Assembly: GCA_029262375.1 (NCBI GenBank) | Contig: JAJCZM010000049.1 | Location: 129,992 to 193,991 of the forward strand | DNA from: Deltaproteobacteria bacterium | Lineage (GTDB): Bacteria > Desulfobacterota > Binatia > UBA1149 > SPBQ01 | DNA length: 64,000 nucleotides | Direction of reading: 5' to 3' | Shown: piece by piece, positions 52,130 through 61,194 of the stretch | Numbering within the stretch: the stretch's first letter is position 1 | How the letters are laid out: each line of letters starts with the position of its first letter | Made by a program: the position numbers and the translations under genes | Notes under the pieces: generated by a model | Told to the model about the DNA's origin: nothing | Seen by the model: only the letters and a program-made list of their open reading frames with translations | Database searches by the model: none

Positions 52130-55100
52130 CTAGTGCAGGATCTTGGGCCGCTCTTCTTCGTCCTCATCGCCGGCTTGTTCCGCCCACGAGAGCTTGCTCA
52201 GCAGCTGCGCGAGCGCTGCGCGGACGGTCTCGTTGGGGGCCGGCGTCAGATCGGCGCCTAGCGACATCGCGTTGGTACCGTTCACGTCCATCGCGGTAAG
52301 CAGTACCACCGGAATCGCTGCGGTACGCTCGTCGTTACGAAGCGCTTCCAGAATCTCTTGACCGTTGATCGCAGACGCCGGCGAGCCGAGGATGATCAGA
52401 TCGGGCTCGAGGCGACGCGCGAAATCGACACCCGACTTGCCGTTGAAGGCCTGAACGACCGCATATCCCTGCGCCGCGAGATTGGTCTTGATCGCGGCAC
52501 TCTCACCGAGATCGTCGTCGATGATCAACACATCGCGGCTTTGTCCGCCCAGCAAGCGGTTGACTGAGCCCAGCAAGCGAGAGGCCGAGATCGGTTTGCT
52601 CAGATACGCATTGGCGCCGACGCGCAGCGCGTGGTCGCTGTGGTTGTCGCCGGGCAGCACCGAGAGCAGCAACACAGGAACCTCTTTGAGCTCACTGTCG
52701 GTCCGCAAGGCTTCGAGGACATCGTACCCCGAGAGATCGGGCATCATCACGTCGAGAGTGATGAGATCGGGCTTCCTGGCCCGGGCCATCTGCAGCGCTT
52801 CTTCACCGCCGGAGGCCTGCAGCACTTCGAAACCGTTAGACTTGAGATGGAACGCAATGATCTTGCGCGTAGGCTCGTCGTCGTCGACGACCAGTACACT
52901 CGGCGCCATGTCGGGCTTCACATCGAGAGAATCGGGAGTCACCGGCGCGGGTGATTTCGCCTCTCCGGCGTCCTCGGTTTTGGCCGCGTCAGCCTTCTCC
53001 GCATGGCAATCCGATTGACTGATCAAATCCTCAATCATGGACGCGGCAACGCTCTCTCCGGTCTCGGCGACCTCGAGGCCCTGCTTCATGTGCGTCGTCG
53101 AGATCGGCACGGTGAAGGTAAACGTACTTCCTTCGCCTTCTTCACTCTCGACCCACAGCTTGCCCCCGAAGAACTGCACGATCTCGGCACAGATGGGAAG
53201 ACCTAGTCCGGTTCCTTGCGGGCGGTCGGTCTGAACGTCGCCGATCTGCTTAAACCGTTCGAAGATCACCGACTGGTCTTTCTTAGCGATGCCGACGCCC
53301 GAATCTTTGACACTGAAACACACGAAGCCGGTCTGGCCCGAAGAGCGATGAGCGCTTACGGTGACCTTGCCGCCCGGGTCGCTGAACTTCACGGCATTGC
53401 TCACAAGATTGGTGAGTACCTGAATTGCCTTGTCTCGATCGACATAAACCGGCGGAACATCTCGACCGACGTTGCTGCCGATCTCGATCTCGCGCTCGGC
53501 AGCCTGAGCCTGGAACGCGGCGATAATCGGCTCGACCAAGCCCGCCGCCTGTTCGTCGGCAAAGTTCCACTCGACGCTGTTCGAATCCATCTTGGACAGA
53601 TCGAGCAGGTCGTTGATCAATCGCGTCAGGCGCTTGCCTTCATCGATGATGATGTTCGAGAACTTCGGCGTAACTTCCGGTCTAGTCTCACCGTTGCGAT
53701 TGAGAATCTTCGCGGACGACATGATGCACGCGAGCGGTGTGCGGATCTCGTGCGAAACCGTAGAGATGAAATCGGCTTTCATGCGATCCAATTCATGTTC
53801 ACGGGTTACGTCTCGAACGATTGCCGTATAGAGCGTCTGGTCGCCGAGTTGCATTTCGCCGGCTGCGATATTCATCGGGAAAACGGTACCGTCGGCACGA
53901 ATTCCCTCGATTTCGCCACGCGTGCCGATGAAGTTCCCGACGAGGATTTCCGGATGCTCGAGTGTCTCGGCCTCGAGAGCTCCGTCTCCGGGGAACCGCA
54001 TCAGCGTAGAGACGCTACGCCCCTTTACAGCGTCCGGATCACAGCCGAAGATCTGCTCTGCTGCAGGATTAATCGTTTCGACGATGCCGTCGGCACTGAC
54101 CGTAATGATGCCGTCGGCAGCACTTTCAAGAATTGCTCGCGTGGATGACTCTGAGCGCTGCAGGTCGGCTTCCACCTCGAGCCGCTCGAGTTCGGCAGCG
54201 GCTCGCGACGCGAACACGCGTAGCATGTCGTTGTCTTTCGCGACCTCGGGTAGCGGCCCATCGTGAATTGCGCTCAGGAGCCCGATGCCACGACCATTCT
54301 GGTCGCGCAACACATAGCCCACGTAACTCTCGGCGCCCATCTCGGCAAGCATTGTGTCGGCCGGGTAAGCATCAATGACGCCCGATTCCACGACACAGTG
54401 GCCGTCCTTGACGGCGTCCGCGCATGGAGTGCCTTTGAGCGGATAGACGAGATCGTGCCGGACCTCTTCCCCGTTCCACAGCGCCATCGCCCGCACCTCT
54501 CCGCCGCGCAGGCGGCCAACGACGACCCAACGCATACCGAGCGCACTCGCGAGTGAGCGCGACAACGCATCGAAGAAGTCGGCGCCGGTCTTGGACGCGG
54601 TTCCCTCGACGATCGCTCGCAGGCGAGCTTGATTGGATTCCAGCTCCCTGTTGACATCGCGCAGTTCGCCGGTGCGTGCCGCAACCTCTGACTCAAGCTC
54701 GTCACGATGCCGCTCGAGCATTGCGTCTCGCTGTTCAATCTGCCCGAGCATTTCGTTGAAGCCGTCAATCAACGCACCGACTTCGTCCTCTCCGCGCTTG
54801 GATGCACGAAGGGTGTAGTCTTTCTCGCGTGAGATACGTTTTGCGGTCTGCGCCAACTTGAGAATCGGGTCGGAAATCAGGCGCTGAAGTTTGGACGACG
54901 CAAAGATGACGACCAACATGGCGGCCGCGATGATGGTCACTACCATCATCAAGAATCGGTTAACACGCACCTTGAGCGCTTCGAGATCCGACTCGATATA
55001 GACGTAGCCGAGGAGGTCGCCGTCAAAACGGATCTCCCTGCGAACAGCCAACCGCTCATCGGTGAACATATGGCCGATGCGTCTGATCAGCGGCCCACGC

Positions 55101-55438
55101 GACTGGGTGCCGCTGTCACGAATGTACTGAGCAACGACTTTGCCATCGGCCGACTCGAGCGCGGCCTTCACAACGCTCGGTTCCTTGTAAAGCGCGCCTA
55201 GTGTTTGGCGCGCGGAATCGAAGTCTTCGAACGTCAGTGCGGCCGTACTAGTCATCGCGATGATGTCGGCTTCCACCGAGATATCGCGAACCATCTTCGC
55301 CCGAAAAGTGGATTTGTCGTATGCGACGAATGCAACCGACGCGAGGAGCAGCGAAACGCAGCTCGTAGCAACGATGATCGAGATCAGCTTGTGTCGAAGC
55401 GGTAGATCTCGGAAGTTCGGGAAGTTCGCTGGCATCAT
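52130..55438 (-). CDS. Hybrid sensor histidine kinase with GAF-like, PAS and two receiver domains
   Basis: 1102 residues. Order: membrane span 15-40; periplasmic CHASE8-like sensor 40-160; second span 161-182; HAMP 183-235 with coiled coil; GAF-like region ~275-420; PAS ~425-545; HisKA with His563 in VSHEIRTPLA; ATPase (NLVSNAVKFSDPGG, GVGIAKKDQ, GTGLGLPIC); receiver 1 with its Asp in LITLDVMMPD; receiver 2 where the Asp position reads LIILGSPA, so it cannot be phosphorylated in the usual way. The start overlaps the YfiR-like gene (ATGA). It most likely relays a signal detected by the YfiR protein and TonB receptor. No response regulator gene follows. Confidence 0.93.
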   Translation of the reverse strand: MMPANFPNFRDLPLRHKLISIIVATSCVSLLLASVAFVAYDKSTFRAKMVRDISVEADIIAMTSTAALTFEDFDSARQTLGALYKEPSVVKAALESADGKVVAQYIRDSGTQSRGPLIRRIGHMFTDERLAVRREIRFDGDLLGYVYIESDLEALKVRVNRFLMMVVTIIAAAMLVVIFASSKLQRLISDPILKLAQTAKRISREKDYTLRASKRGEDEVGALIDGFNEMLGQIEQRDAMLERHRDELESEVAARTGELRDVNRELESNQARLRAIVEGTASKTGADFFDALSRSLASALGMRWVVVGRLRGGEVRAMALWNGEEVRHDLVYPLKGTPCADAVKDGHCVVESGVIDAYPADTMLAEMGAESYVGYVLRDQNGRGIGLLSAIHDGPLPEVAKDNDMLRVFASRAAAELERLEVEADLQRSESSTRAILESAADGIITVSADGIVETINPAAEQIFGCDPDAVKGRSVSTLMRFPGDGALEAETLEHPEILVGNFIGTRGEIEGIRADGTVFPMNIAAGEMQLGDQTLYTAIVRDVTREHELDRMKADFISTVSHEIRTPLACIMSSAKILNRNGETRPEVTPKFSNIIIDEGKRLTRLINDLLDLSKMDSNSVEWNFADEQAAGLVEPIIAAFQAQAAEREIEIGSNVGRDVPPVYVDRDKAIQVLTNLVSNAVKFSDPGGKVTVSAHRSSGQTGFVCFSVKDSGVGIAKKDQSVIFERFKQIGDVQTDRPQGTGLGLPICAEIVQFFGGKLWVESEEGEGSTFTFTVPISTTHMKQGLEVAETGESVAASMIEDLISQSDCHAEKADAAKTEDAGEAKSPAPVTPDSLDVKPDMAPSVLVVDDDEPTRKIIAFHLKSNGFEVLQASGGEEALQMARARKPDLITLDVMMPDLSGYDVLEALRTDSELKEVPVLLLSVLPGDNHSDHALRVGANAYLSKPISASRLLGSVNRLLGGQSRDVLIIDDDLGESAAIKTNLAAQGYAVVQAFNGKSGVDFARRLEPDLIILGSPASAINGQEILEALRNDERTAAIPVVLLTAMDVNGTNAMSLGADLTPAPNETVRAALAQLLSKLSWAEQAGDEDEEERPKILH

Positions 55439-55995
55439 TTTTTGATCACGCGACGGGCAAGCTTCAGCAACTGCGAGCTGATCTTCAACCCCTCTTCGTC
55501 TGACCGTCTGATATTCACATCGAAACGGACCTTCTTGTCGTCCAAGTACAGCTTGATGATCCCACCAGCGGCAGCGAATGCGTCACTTTCACCGACGGTA
55601 AGAACACCATTACCCCGCAAATCCTGCAGTATCTGTGCCACCTGGGCGTCGCGATTCGCGGGCACGAACGCAACATGGCAACTGCTTGGGTCAGTGACCT
55701 CGCCCGCCGTCGCAAGTTTGAGTTCGCGCCCCTGCGCGGTGCGCCCCTTCAACACGGCCTCAAGCGATCCCTCGAAGGGACTGTCCCCGATGATGCAGAG
55801 TCGAAGCGGTTCGGTTTCCGACTCGAAGGTCCCCTGCGACCAACCGACGAATTTGGCGAAGTTGTACAAAAATGCAGCCTTGACCTGATGTTCGAGAGCG
55901 TCGTTCGCACGTGCCTGCGGCACGCGCGCGAACGCCATCACCATGGCAAGTGCCATGAGCAGACGGAGCGTCATGCTGTCTCGAATCGTTCGCAT
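55435..55995 (-). CDS. YfiR-family (DUF4154) periplasmic protein (copy 2)
   Basis: 186 residues with a signal sequence (LMALAMVMAFARVPQARA). The body repeats the family text: KAAFLYNFAKFVGWSQ, RLCIIGDSPFEGSLEAVLKG, CHVAFVPANRD, VLTVGESDAFAAAGGIIKLYL and KVRFDVNIRRSDEEGLKISSQLLKLAR, the last stretch shared in form with copy 1. It lies between the TonB receptor and the hybrid kinase, overlapping the kinase start by four bases. Periplasmic location suits a link between an outer-membrane receptor and the kinase sensor domain. Confidence 0.92.
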   Translation of the reverse strand: MRTIRDSMTLRLLMALAMVMAFARVPQARANDALEHQVKAAFLYNFAKFVGWSQGTFESETEPLRLCIIGDSPFEGSLEAVLKGRTAQGRELKLATAGEVTDPSSCHVAFVPANRDAQVAQILQDLRGNGVLTVGESDAFAAAGGIIKLYLDDKKVRFDVNIRRSDEEGLKISSQLLKLARRVIKK

Positions 55996-56015
55996 CAGGT
56001 GTCGACTGGGCTCTC

Positions 56016-58079
56016 TTAACGCTTGAGCGTAATCTTCCCGTAGAAGGAGCGCTCGATACCCGTTGCGGACCCCGGCGCGAACACCGATGCGCCGAACTCT
56101 TTGTGGTCGTCCTCAAAGAGATTCAGACCCACGACCGATACTTCGAGAGAATCGGTCAGCTCGTACGCAAGCCGGACATCGCCCGTCAGGTAGCTGTCCA
56201 CGCGCGTCGCGACTCCGGCCGTCTCAGTCGCGAGGCTATCGACGTATCGCAGGTTAAAGTCGAACTCGACACCGCCCGGCAACGTCGCCAACGAGCGCAA
56301 GAAGGCTCGGTTCTGCGCGCTGGCGCTGTCGATACCGGTCTCGATCGCACCCGTATCGTCAACATCGAGAGAGAGGAAGGTGTAGCCGAGCCGTAGTCGC
56401 CAATCTTCGGTAAGCACGAGATCGGCGGCCACTTCAGCGCCGGTTGTGGTGGCTTCTCCATCGTTGCCGATGTCGACGAACTGTACCGCATGCGTGGGCG
56501 CTGGATCGAGTTCCACACCGTTGGCGCCGAAGTTCAAGCTACGCAGTTGGTTGTAAGAATTGTGGAAAGCCGTGACATCGAGGCTGAATCGATCATTGAT
56601 GTCGGTACGCCAGCCAAGTTCGAACGACAACAGTTCTTCCGACTGATACCCACGCGCGCCCCGCAGCGCGAGCACAAGTGGAATAGGATTGGGGTTGCTG
56701 GGAAAACCAGGAGGAACCACCGCCGAGTTGATGCGAATGTCATCCTCAGCACGTGAAGGCGTTCGTACCGCACGCGATACCGCGCCCCAAATGGTGTGCT
56801 TCTCGGCCGGCTTGAAGATGAAACGTCCACTCGGCTGATACTCGAAGCCGGTGTAGTCGTTGTGCTCGAGTTTCGTACCGACGGTGGCGCGCAACGCGTC
56901 GTCGAGCAGACTGAACTCCAGCTGAGCGAAGCCGGTGAATAGATTCGTCCTGCGCGCGGCCGGCGTCAGACTGAAGCCGAAGCTGGAGCGCGAATCATCC
57001 GACACCATGCGGTAGTTCAATCCCCAGATCAGCTGGTGATCGCCGAAGACGGGTCGGTTGTGCTGAAACTCGGCATCGAACGTCGTGCGGTAGTAATTGA
57101 AGCCGTCTGCCTGACGATCGGTGTGATCGACGTACATCTGCACTTCCGTTTGCTCACCGTCGCCCAAGTCACGCGTCCAACGCGTGAGAAGATGACCGCC
57201 CGCGTAGTCGTTGACCGAGCGGAACGGCGCCGTCTGGTATGGCGGAACCAGCAGGGCTGACTGCGACTCGATATGGCTCTTGCCGTTGTAGTACTCGCCC
57301 TGAACGGTCACGTCGTCGTCGCCGTAGTCGAGGTCGGCGCGGAAACCGGCGCGGCCGTTGCGCCATTGGTCCATGGCACTGCCGCCGCCCGGGCGTTCCG
57401 AAGAGTCGCGGTCGAAATACTTCCCGTACAAACGAACGTGGCCGTGCTCGCCAAGCTTGGCGCCCTGGCGAACCGCATAGGTGCCCTTCTCTTCATCGCC
57501 GATGAGCAACGAAGCAACGGTGCCCTGGGTATCCTTCGCGCTCTTTGTGATGATGTTGATGACGCCGTTCACGGCGTTGGCGCCCCAGATCGTGCCACCG
57601 GGTCCACGTACGACTTCGATGCGGTCGATATCCTCGAGCATCGTGTCCTGGACGTCCCAGTAAACACCGGCGAACAGCGGAGTGTAGACACTACGTCCGT
57701 CGATCAGGACCAGCAGCTTGTTGGCGAACCGGTCGTTGAAACCGCGAACCGACACCGAGTACAGCGTATTGTTGACGTTCGCTACTTCAACACCGGGCAC
57801 CAGCCGTAGCGCATCCATGATCGTGGTTGCACCTGACCGCTCGATGTCGTCCTGCGTCAATACATAGATCGCCGCAGCCGACTCCGAGAGCTTCTGCTTC
57901 TTCTTCGACACCGAGTACACCTCGATGTTGAGCAGCTCCTCAAGGCTAAGATCGCCCAGCACATCGGCCATGGACGAATCGAGATCGGCCTCTTCCTGCG
58001 CCACCGCGTTCGCGGGAATCCAAACAAATGCGAGGCTGCAAAGCAGCGACGCCCCCAGAAACTCAATTGCCTTGTTCAT
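56016..58079 (-). CDS. TonB-dependent outer membrane receptor (copy 2)
   Basis: 687 residues from the ATG with GGAG nine bases upstream; a longer frame to 58109 is rejected. Signal peptide ends near ANAVA-Q. The plug reads SGATTIMDALRLVPGVEVAN, GFNDRFANKLLVLIDGRSVY, TMLEDIDRIEVVRGPGGTI, nearly the same as copy 1 at 25-27 kb; the barrels differ more. The last strand is SFYGKITLKR. The gene is followed after 20 bases by the YfiR-like gene and then the kinase. Divergence in the barrel suggests a different ligand from copy 1. Confidence 0.93.
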   Translation of the reverse strand: MNKAIEFLGASLLCSLAFVWIPANAVAQEEADLDSSMADVLGDLSLEELLNIEVYSVSKKKQKLSESAAAIYVLTQDDIERSGATTIMDALRLVPGVEVANVNNTLYSVSVRGFNDRFANKLLVLIDGRSVYTPLFAGVYWDVQDTMLEDIDRIEVVRGPGGTIWGANAVNGVINIITKSAKDTQGTVASLLIGDEEKGTYAVRQGAKLGEHGHVRLYGKYFDRDSSERPGGGSAMDQWRNGRAGFRADLDYGDDDVTVQGEYYNGKSHIESQSALLVPPYQTAPFRSVNDYAGGHLLTRWTRDLGDGEQTEVQMYVDHTDRQADGFNYYRTTFDAEFQHNRPVFGDHQLIWGLNYRMVSDDSRSSFGFSLTPAARRTNLFTGFAQLEFSLLDDALRATVGTKLEHNDYTGFEYQPSGRFIFKPAEKHTIWGAVSRAVRTPSRAEDDIRINSAVVPPGFPSNPNPIPLVLALRGARGYQSEELLSFELGWRTDINDRFSLDVTAFHNSYNQLRSLNFGANGVELDPAPTHAVQFVDIGNDGEATTTGAEVAADLVLTEDWRLRLGYTFLSLDVDDTGAIETGIDSASAQNRAFLRSLATLPGGVEFDFNLRYVDSLATETAGVATRVDSYLTGDVRLAYELTDSLEVSVVGLNLFEDDHKEFGASVFAPGSATGIERSFYGKITLKR

Positions 58080-58464
58080 GGCAATTCTCCCCACCGTCCG
58101 CACGTACACTTCGCCTGCCGCCGTGCGCGACTGGGCTGGATCCGTATTCGCCTGATGGCGCTCGAGAGGGATGTGGATGTCTTAGCTTCGCGAGTGAGTA
58201 ACGGATTCGAGCAATCCGCCGAGACCGGAATCCTCAAGGATTCTCCATGCACTCTCCCACCCCCGCATCCACGTCCACCCGTCCATCAGAGAACGCACGG
58301 ATCCCGTCGTCCGGTGATACCTCTCTAAGCTTAGCACCGCGCATATACCCAGTGTTTGGGAATGTTATTTTGGGGGTCATGTAGCCAAGAACGGCCCATG
58401 ACGTTGCCGGGAGCATAGCATCTGCGGGGTCTGGTCGGCTGAGACTCCGGCCGCTTAACGCAGT

Positions 58465-58526
58465 GTGGGCCGAGAGCGTCCCGATTCACTCCTTTCGGTA
58501 GCGATCGGTGCGCACTCTCGGCCCAC
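58465..58526. repeat. 12-base-pair inverted repeat with 38-base loop downstream of amtB
   Basis: Arms GTGGGCCGAGAG (58465-58476) and CTCTCGGCCCAC (58515-58526) are perfectly complementary. The size suits a stable RNA 3' structure or a small RNA end; no promoter was identified. Confidence 0.6.
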
Positions 58527-58558
58527 TGCCAGGGAGGTGGTCCATGTCAGGTAAGGAA

Positions 58559-58593
58559 GCGGCCCGTCAACGGGGACCATGTCGACGGGCCGC
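58559..58593 (-). terminator. Terminator-like hairpin of amtB
   Basis: Perfect 10-base-pair stem GCGGCCCGTC/GACGGGCCGC with a 15-base loop, 11-45 bases after the amtB stop. No T-run follows, so it may act with the larger inverted repeat downstream. Confidence 0.5.
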
Positions 58594-58603
58594 AGGTACC
58601 GTC

Positions 58604-60016
58604 CTAGGAGACCGCTTTTTCGGTCTGATAGTCGGGTACGTACCCTGTTTCCGCGCTGCGCTGTGAGCCGGACTGCGACGCGGGGTGTCCACCGCCGAAG
58701 CTCACTGTAGAGAAGTCCGGGTAGGCAGACATGCCGTGCTCGGCGATATCGAGCCCCTCGAACTCTTCGTCCGGATCGACACGAAGACCCATCGTGGCTT
58801 TGATGATCGAGAACACCGCGAGTGCGAAGATGACGGTCGTCACGCCGTAAGCCGCAACACCGATCGCTTGCGTCATGAGCTGCGCGGGACTGGCCATCGC
58901 ACCGAAGAGACCGACGGCAAGCGTTCCCCAGATTCCACAGACCAAATGCACCGAGATCGCACCGACCGGATCGTCGATCTTGATGCGATCGAAGAACATC
59001 ACTGCGTAGACGACGATCACACCAGCAATCAGGCCGATCATGATCGACGAACCCATCGCCATCTGATCCGCACCGGCGGTGATGCCGACCAAACCGGCGA
59101 GAATGCCGTTCAGGGTCATCGAGAGATCCGGTTTCTTGGCGACTATCCATGAAGCGACCATGGCACCGATGCAGCCGGAAGCCGCCGCGAGGCAGGTCGT
59201 GACCAGCGTCAGCGATGTCAGGGCAGGATCGGCGCTAAGCACGGAGCCGCCGTTGAATCCGAACCAGCCTAGCCAGAGCAGGAAGACGCCGATGGTTGCC
59301 AGCGGAAGATTGCTGCCGGGGATCGGCACCAGACGTCCGTCCTTGGTGTACTTGCCGAGTCGTGGGCCGAGCATCCATGCGCCGACCAGAGCGCCCCAAC
59401 CGCCGACAGAGTGAACGAGAGTCGACCCCGCGAAATCATAGAAGCCCATGGCGTCGAGCCAGCCGCCGCCCCACTTCCACGAACCAACCCAGGGGTAGAG
59501 GAAGCCGACAAACAAGGTCGCGAACACCATGAACGATGCGAGCTTCACGCGCTCAGCCACCGCTCCGGAGACGATCGTGGCTGCCGTCGCGGCGAACATG
59601 GCTTGGAACAGGAAGTCCGTCCAGTAGGTGTAGCCGCCGTCGGCGTAGGCGATGGTCTGATCGGCTTCACCGGGAAATAGACCGGCACCGGCGAAACCGA
59701 AGATGCCGTTGAAGTCGCCCGGGTACATCAGGTTAAAGCCGACCGCTGCATAGGTGAGGATGCCGATCGACACGATGAAGGTGTTCTTGAACAGAATGTT
59801 GGTTGTGTTCTTGGCGCGCGTCAGCCCGCTCTCGAGCGTGGCGAAGCCAAGGTGCATGATGAACACGAGGCCGGCGCACAACATCATCCAGACGTTGTTG
59901 GCCGTGAACACTCCTGCCGATACCTCGTCGGCCGCAGCAGCCGGATCCGCCGAAGCGGCGAGAAGCAGTGCGGCCAACAGGCCGGTTTTCATAAGAGTTG
60001 GGGCGTTGGTTGTCAT
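58604..60016 (-). CDS. amtB: Ammonium transporter AmtB
   Basis: 470 residues: a signal-peptide-like start (LLAALLLAASADPAAAA) then eleven spans. Amt/Mep signatures are WMMLCAGLVFIMHLGFATLESGL, MFAATAATIVSGAVAERVKL, the conserved Asp and first pore His in YDFAGSTLVHSVGGWGALVGA, and the second pore His in AISVHLVCGIWGTLAVGLF, quoted as landmarks. The C-terminal tail is cytoplasmic and Gly/Ser-rich. The usual partner glnK is not adjacent. A sigma-54-type promoter lies upstream, consistent with nitrogen control. A LysR regulator is divergent. Confidence 0.95.
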   Translation of the reverse strand: MTTNAPTLMKTGLLAALLLAASADPAAAADEVSAGVFTANNVWMMLCAGLVFIMHLGFATLESGLTRAKNTTNILFKNTFIVSIGILTYAAVGFNLMYPGDFNGIFGFAGAGLFPGEADQTIAYADGGYTYWTDFLFQAMFAATAATIVSGAVAERVKLASFMVFATLFVGFLYPWVGSWKWGGGWLDAMGFYDFAGSTLVHSVGGWGALVGAWMLGPRLGKYTKDGRLVPIPGSNLPLATIGVFLLWLGWFGFNGGSVLSADPALTSLTLVTTCLAAASGCIGAMVASWIVAKKPDLSMTLNGILAGLVGITAGADQMAMGSSIMIGLIAGVIVVYAVMFFDRIKIDDPVGAISVHLVCGIWGTLAVGLFGAMASPAQLMTQAIGVAAYGVTTVIFALAVFSIIKATMGLRVDPDEEFEGLDIAEHGMSAYPDFSTVSFGGGHPASQSGSQRSAETGYVPDYQTEKAVS

Positions 60017-60090
60017 AGCGATCAGTTCCTCCTCTGACGTTCGCTTAGAGCATCGATAAGAAGATGCTCTGAATGCATACGCAGTGAATA

Positions 60091-60106
60091 AGCAGGATCG
60101 ATGCCA
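60091..60106 (-). promoter_or_regulatory. Sigma-54 (-24/-12) promoter of amtB
   Basis: The minus strand reads TGGCATCGATCCTGCT: GG and GC are spaced ten bases apart as required, with 2 mismatches to TGGCAC-N5-TTGCW. It is about 75 bases before the amtB ATG, and nitrogen-regulated amtB genes commonly use sigma-54. Confidence 0.6.
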
Positions 60107-60196
60107 AACCTCTGTGGTCGCCTAGGCGCTCAAAACGCTGCGTTCGCGAACACATTCCCCATATTCCCAAGATTATGGCGATTAATCGCTGCTCAA

Positions 60197-60215
60197 CTGC
60201 CTGTTTTTCAGGCAG
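60197..60215. promoter_or_regulatory. Inverted repeat CTGCCTG/CAGGCAG in the amtB-LysR intergenic region
   Basis: Perfect 7-base arms around TTTTT, 58 bases before the LysR start and about 90 upstream of the amtB sigma-54 site. It could be a regulator binding site (LysR autoregulation or an enhancer) or a hairpin; unproven. Confidence 0.35.
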
Positions 60216-60272
60216 GCATCCGAGCACTATTCGATTTGACGATTCTTATTCTGACTGCGATAAGCAAATAGA

Positions 60273-61181
60273 ATGGAATTACGCGAACTAAAGACATTCA
60301 TCGCAGTCGCAGAGACCGAGAACTTTACGAGGGCGGGTCGTCGATTGGGAATCAGCCAGTCGGCCGTGAGCCAGCAGATGAAGGCATTGGAAGGGTCGGT
60401 AGGAACGCGCCTGTTCACCCGGCGCGCTCGCTCGGTCACGTTGACCCAGGCCGGTGAAGTACTGCTCCCGTATGCCCGGCAGATCGCGGGCAAGGCCGAA
60501 GAAGCCGCAGCGGCCGTTTCAGATTTTGAAGGCATGGGCCGTGGTCGTGTCGCCATCGGCGCCGGCGGTGCGATCTGCCATCACGTCCTCCCCATCATCC
60601 TGCGAGAATTCTCACAGCGCTTCACGCGGATCGAGATCCAAGTGTTGTCCGGGTTCAGCGTCGAGACGATGCAGCGGGCACTCGACGGTGCGATCGATCT
60701 GGGAATTCTTTTGCTCCCGATTCGCGACACCAACCTGGTCACGACCGAGATCGGTCGCGATCAGCTCGTCGCAATCGCGCCCCCCAATCACCCATGGCAG
60801 TCGCTATCTCGCATCAAAGCCGCCGACTTCACCGGGGAAAAACTCATCACCTACGATCGCAAGAGCGAGACGTTCGGTATTCTCGAACGCTTCTTGCTCG
60901 AAGACGGCGTGTTCCCGCGTTTCGGGATGGAAATCAGCGACCTCGAAGCGGTGAAGAAGATGGTCGGCGCCGGATTGGGCGTGGCGGTAGTAGCAGGCTG
61001 GGCAGTACGTGCCGAGGTCGCCTCAGGCGCGCTCGTCGCCCGCCCGCTCGGTGCGCGTGGTCTCTATCGGTCCTGGGGAATGGTGTATCGATCGAGCGAA
61101 ACACTCACGGCGCCACAGCGCGGATTGATCAATATCTGCAAAACGGAGTTTCCGTCGCTCGTCTCGAGCACGCAGGACTGA
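60273..61181 (+). CDS. LysR-family transcriptional regulator
   Basis: 302 residues. N-terminal winged helix: MELRELKTFIAVAETENFTR, GRRLGISQSAVSQQMKALEG, GTRLFTRRARSVTLTQAGEVLL. The C-terminal 200 residues form the periplasmic-binding-like effector domain (VAIGAGGAICHHVLPIILREF, DLGILLLPIRDTNLVTTEI, VGAGLGVAVVAGWAV). The effector is unknown. It is divergent from amtB, so it may regulate nitrogen uptake, but the sulfotransferase downstream is on the other strand and convergent. Confidence 0.93.
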   Translation: MELRELKTFIAVAETENFTRAGRRLGISQSAVSQQMKALEGSVGTRLFTRRARSVTLTQAGEVLLPYARQIAGKAEEAAAAVSDFEGMGRGRVAIGAGGAICHHVLPIILREFSQRFTRIEIQVLSGFSVETMQRALDGAIDLGILLLPIRDTNLVTTEIGRDQLVAIAPPNHPWQSLSRIKAADFTGEKLITYDRKSETFGILERFLLEDGVFPRFGMEISDLEAVKKMVGAGLGVAVVAGWAVRAEVASGALVARPLGARGLYRSWGMVYRSSETLTAPQRGLINICKTEFPSLVSSTQD

Positions 61182-61194
61182 GAGCGCTAGTCCG

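Larger units (their letters stand above)
58080..58603. other. Structured intergenic region between TonB receptor 2 and amtB
   Basis: 524 bases with no convincing gene. Two small perfect hairpins stand in a row: CGGATT/AATCCG at 58202-58218 and GAATCC/GGATTC at 58228-58243. A TAAGCTTA palindrome lies near 58326. A long inverted repeat and a terminator hairpin follow nearer amtB. The receptor promoter (minus strand) should be near 58.1-58.2 kb. Confidence 0.45.

Noticed and set aside
58544-58666. 40-codon plus-strand ORF with a very good ribosome site (GGGAGGTGG)
   Set aside because: It overlaps the terminator stem and the 3' end of amtB in antisense and has no recognisable protein features; kept only as a curiosity.
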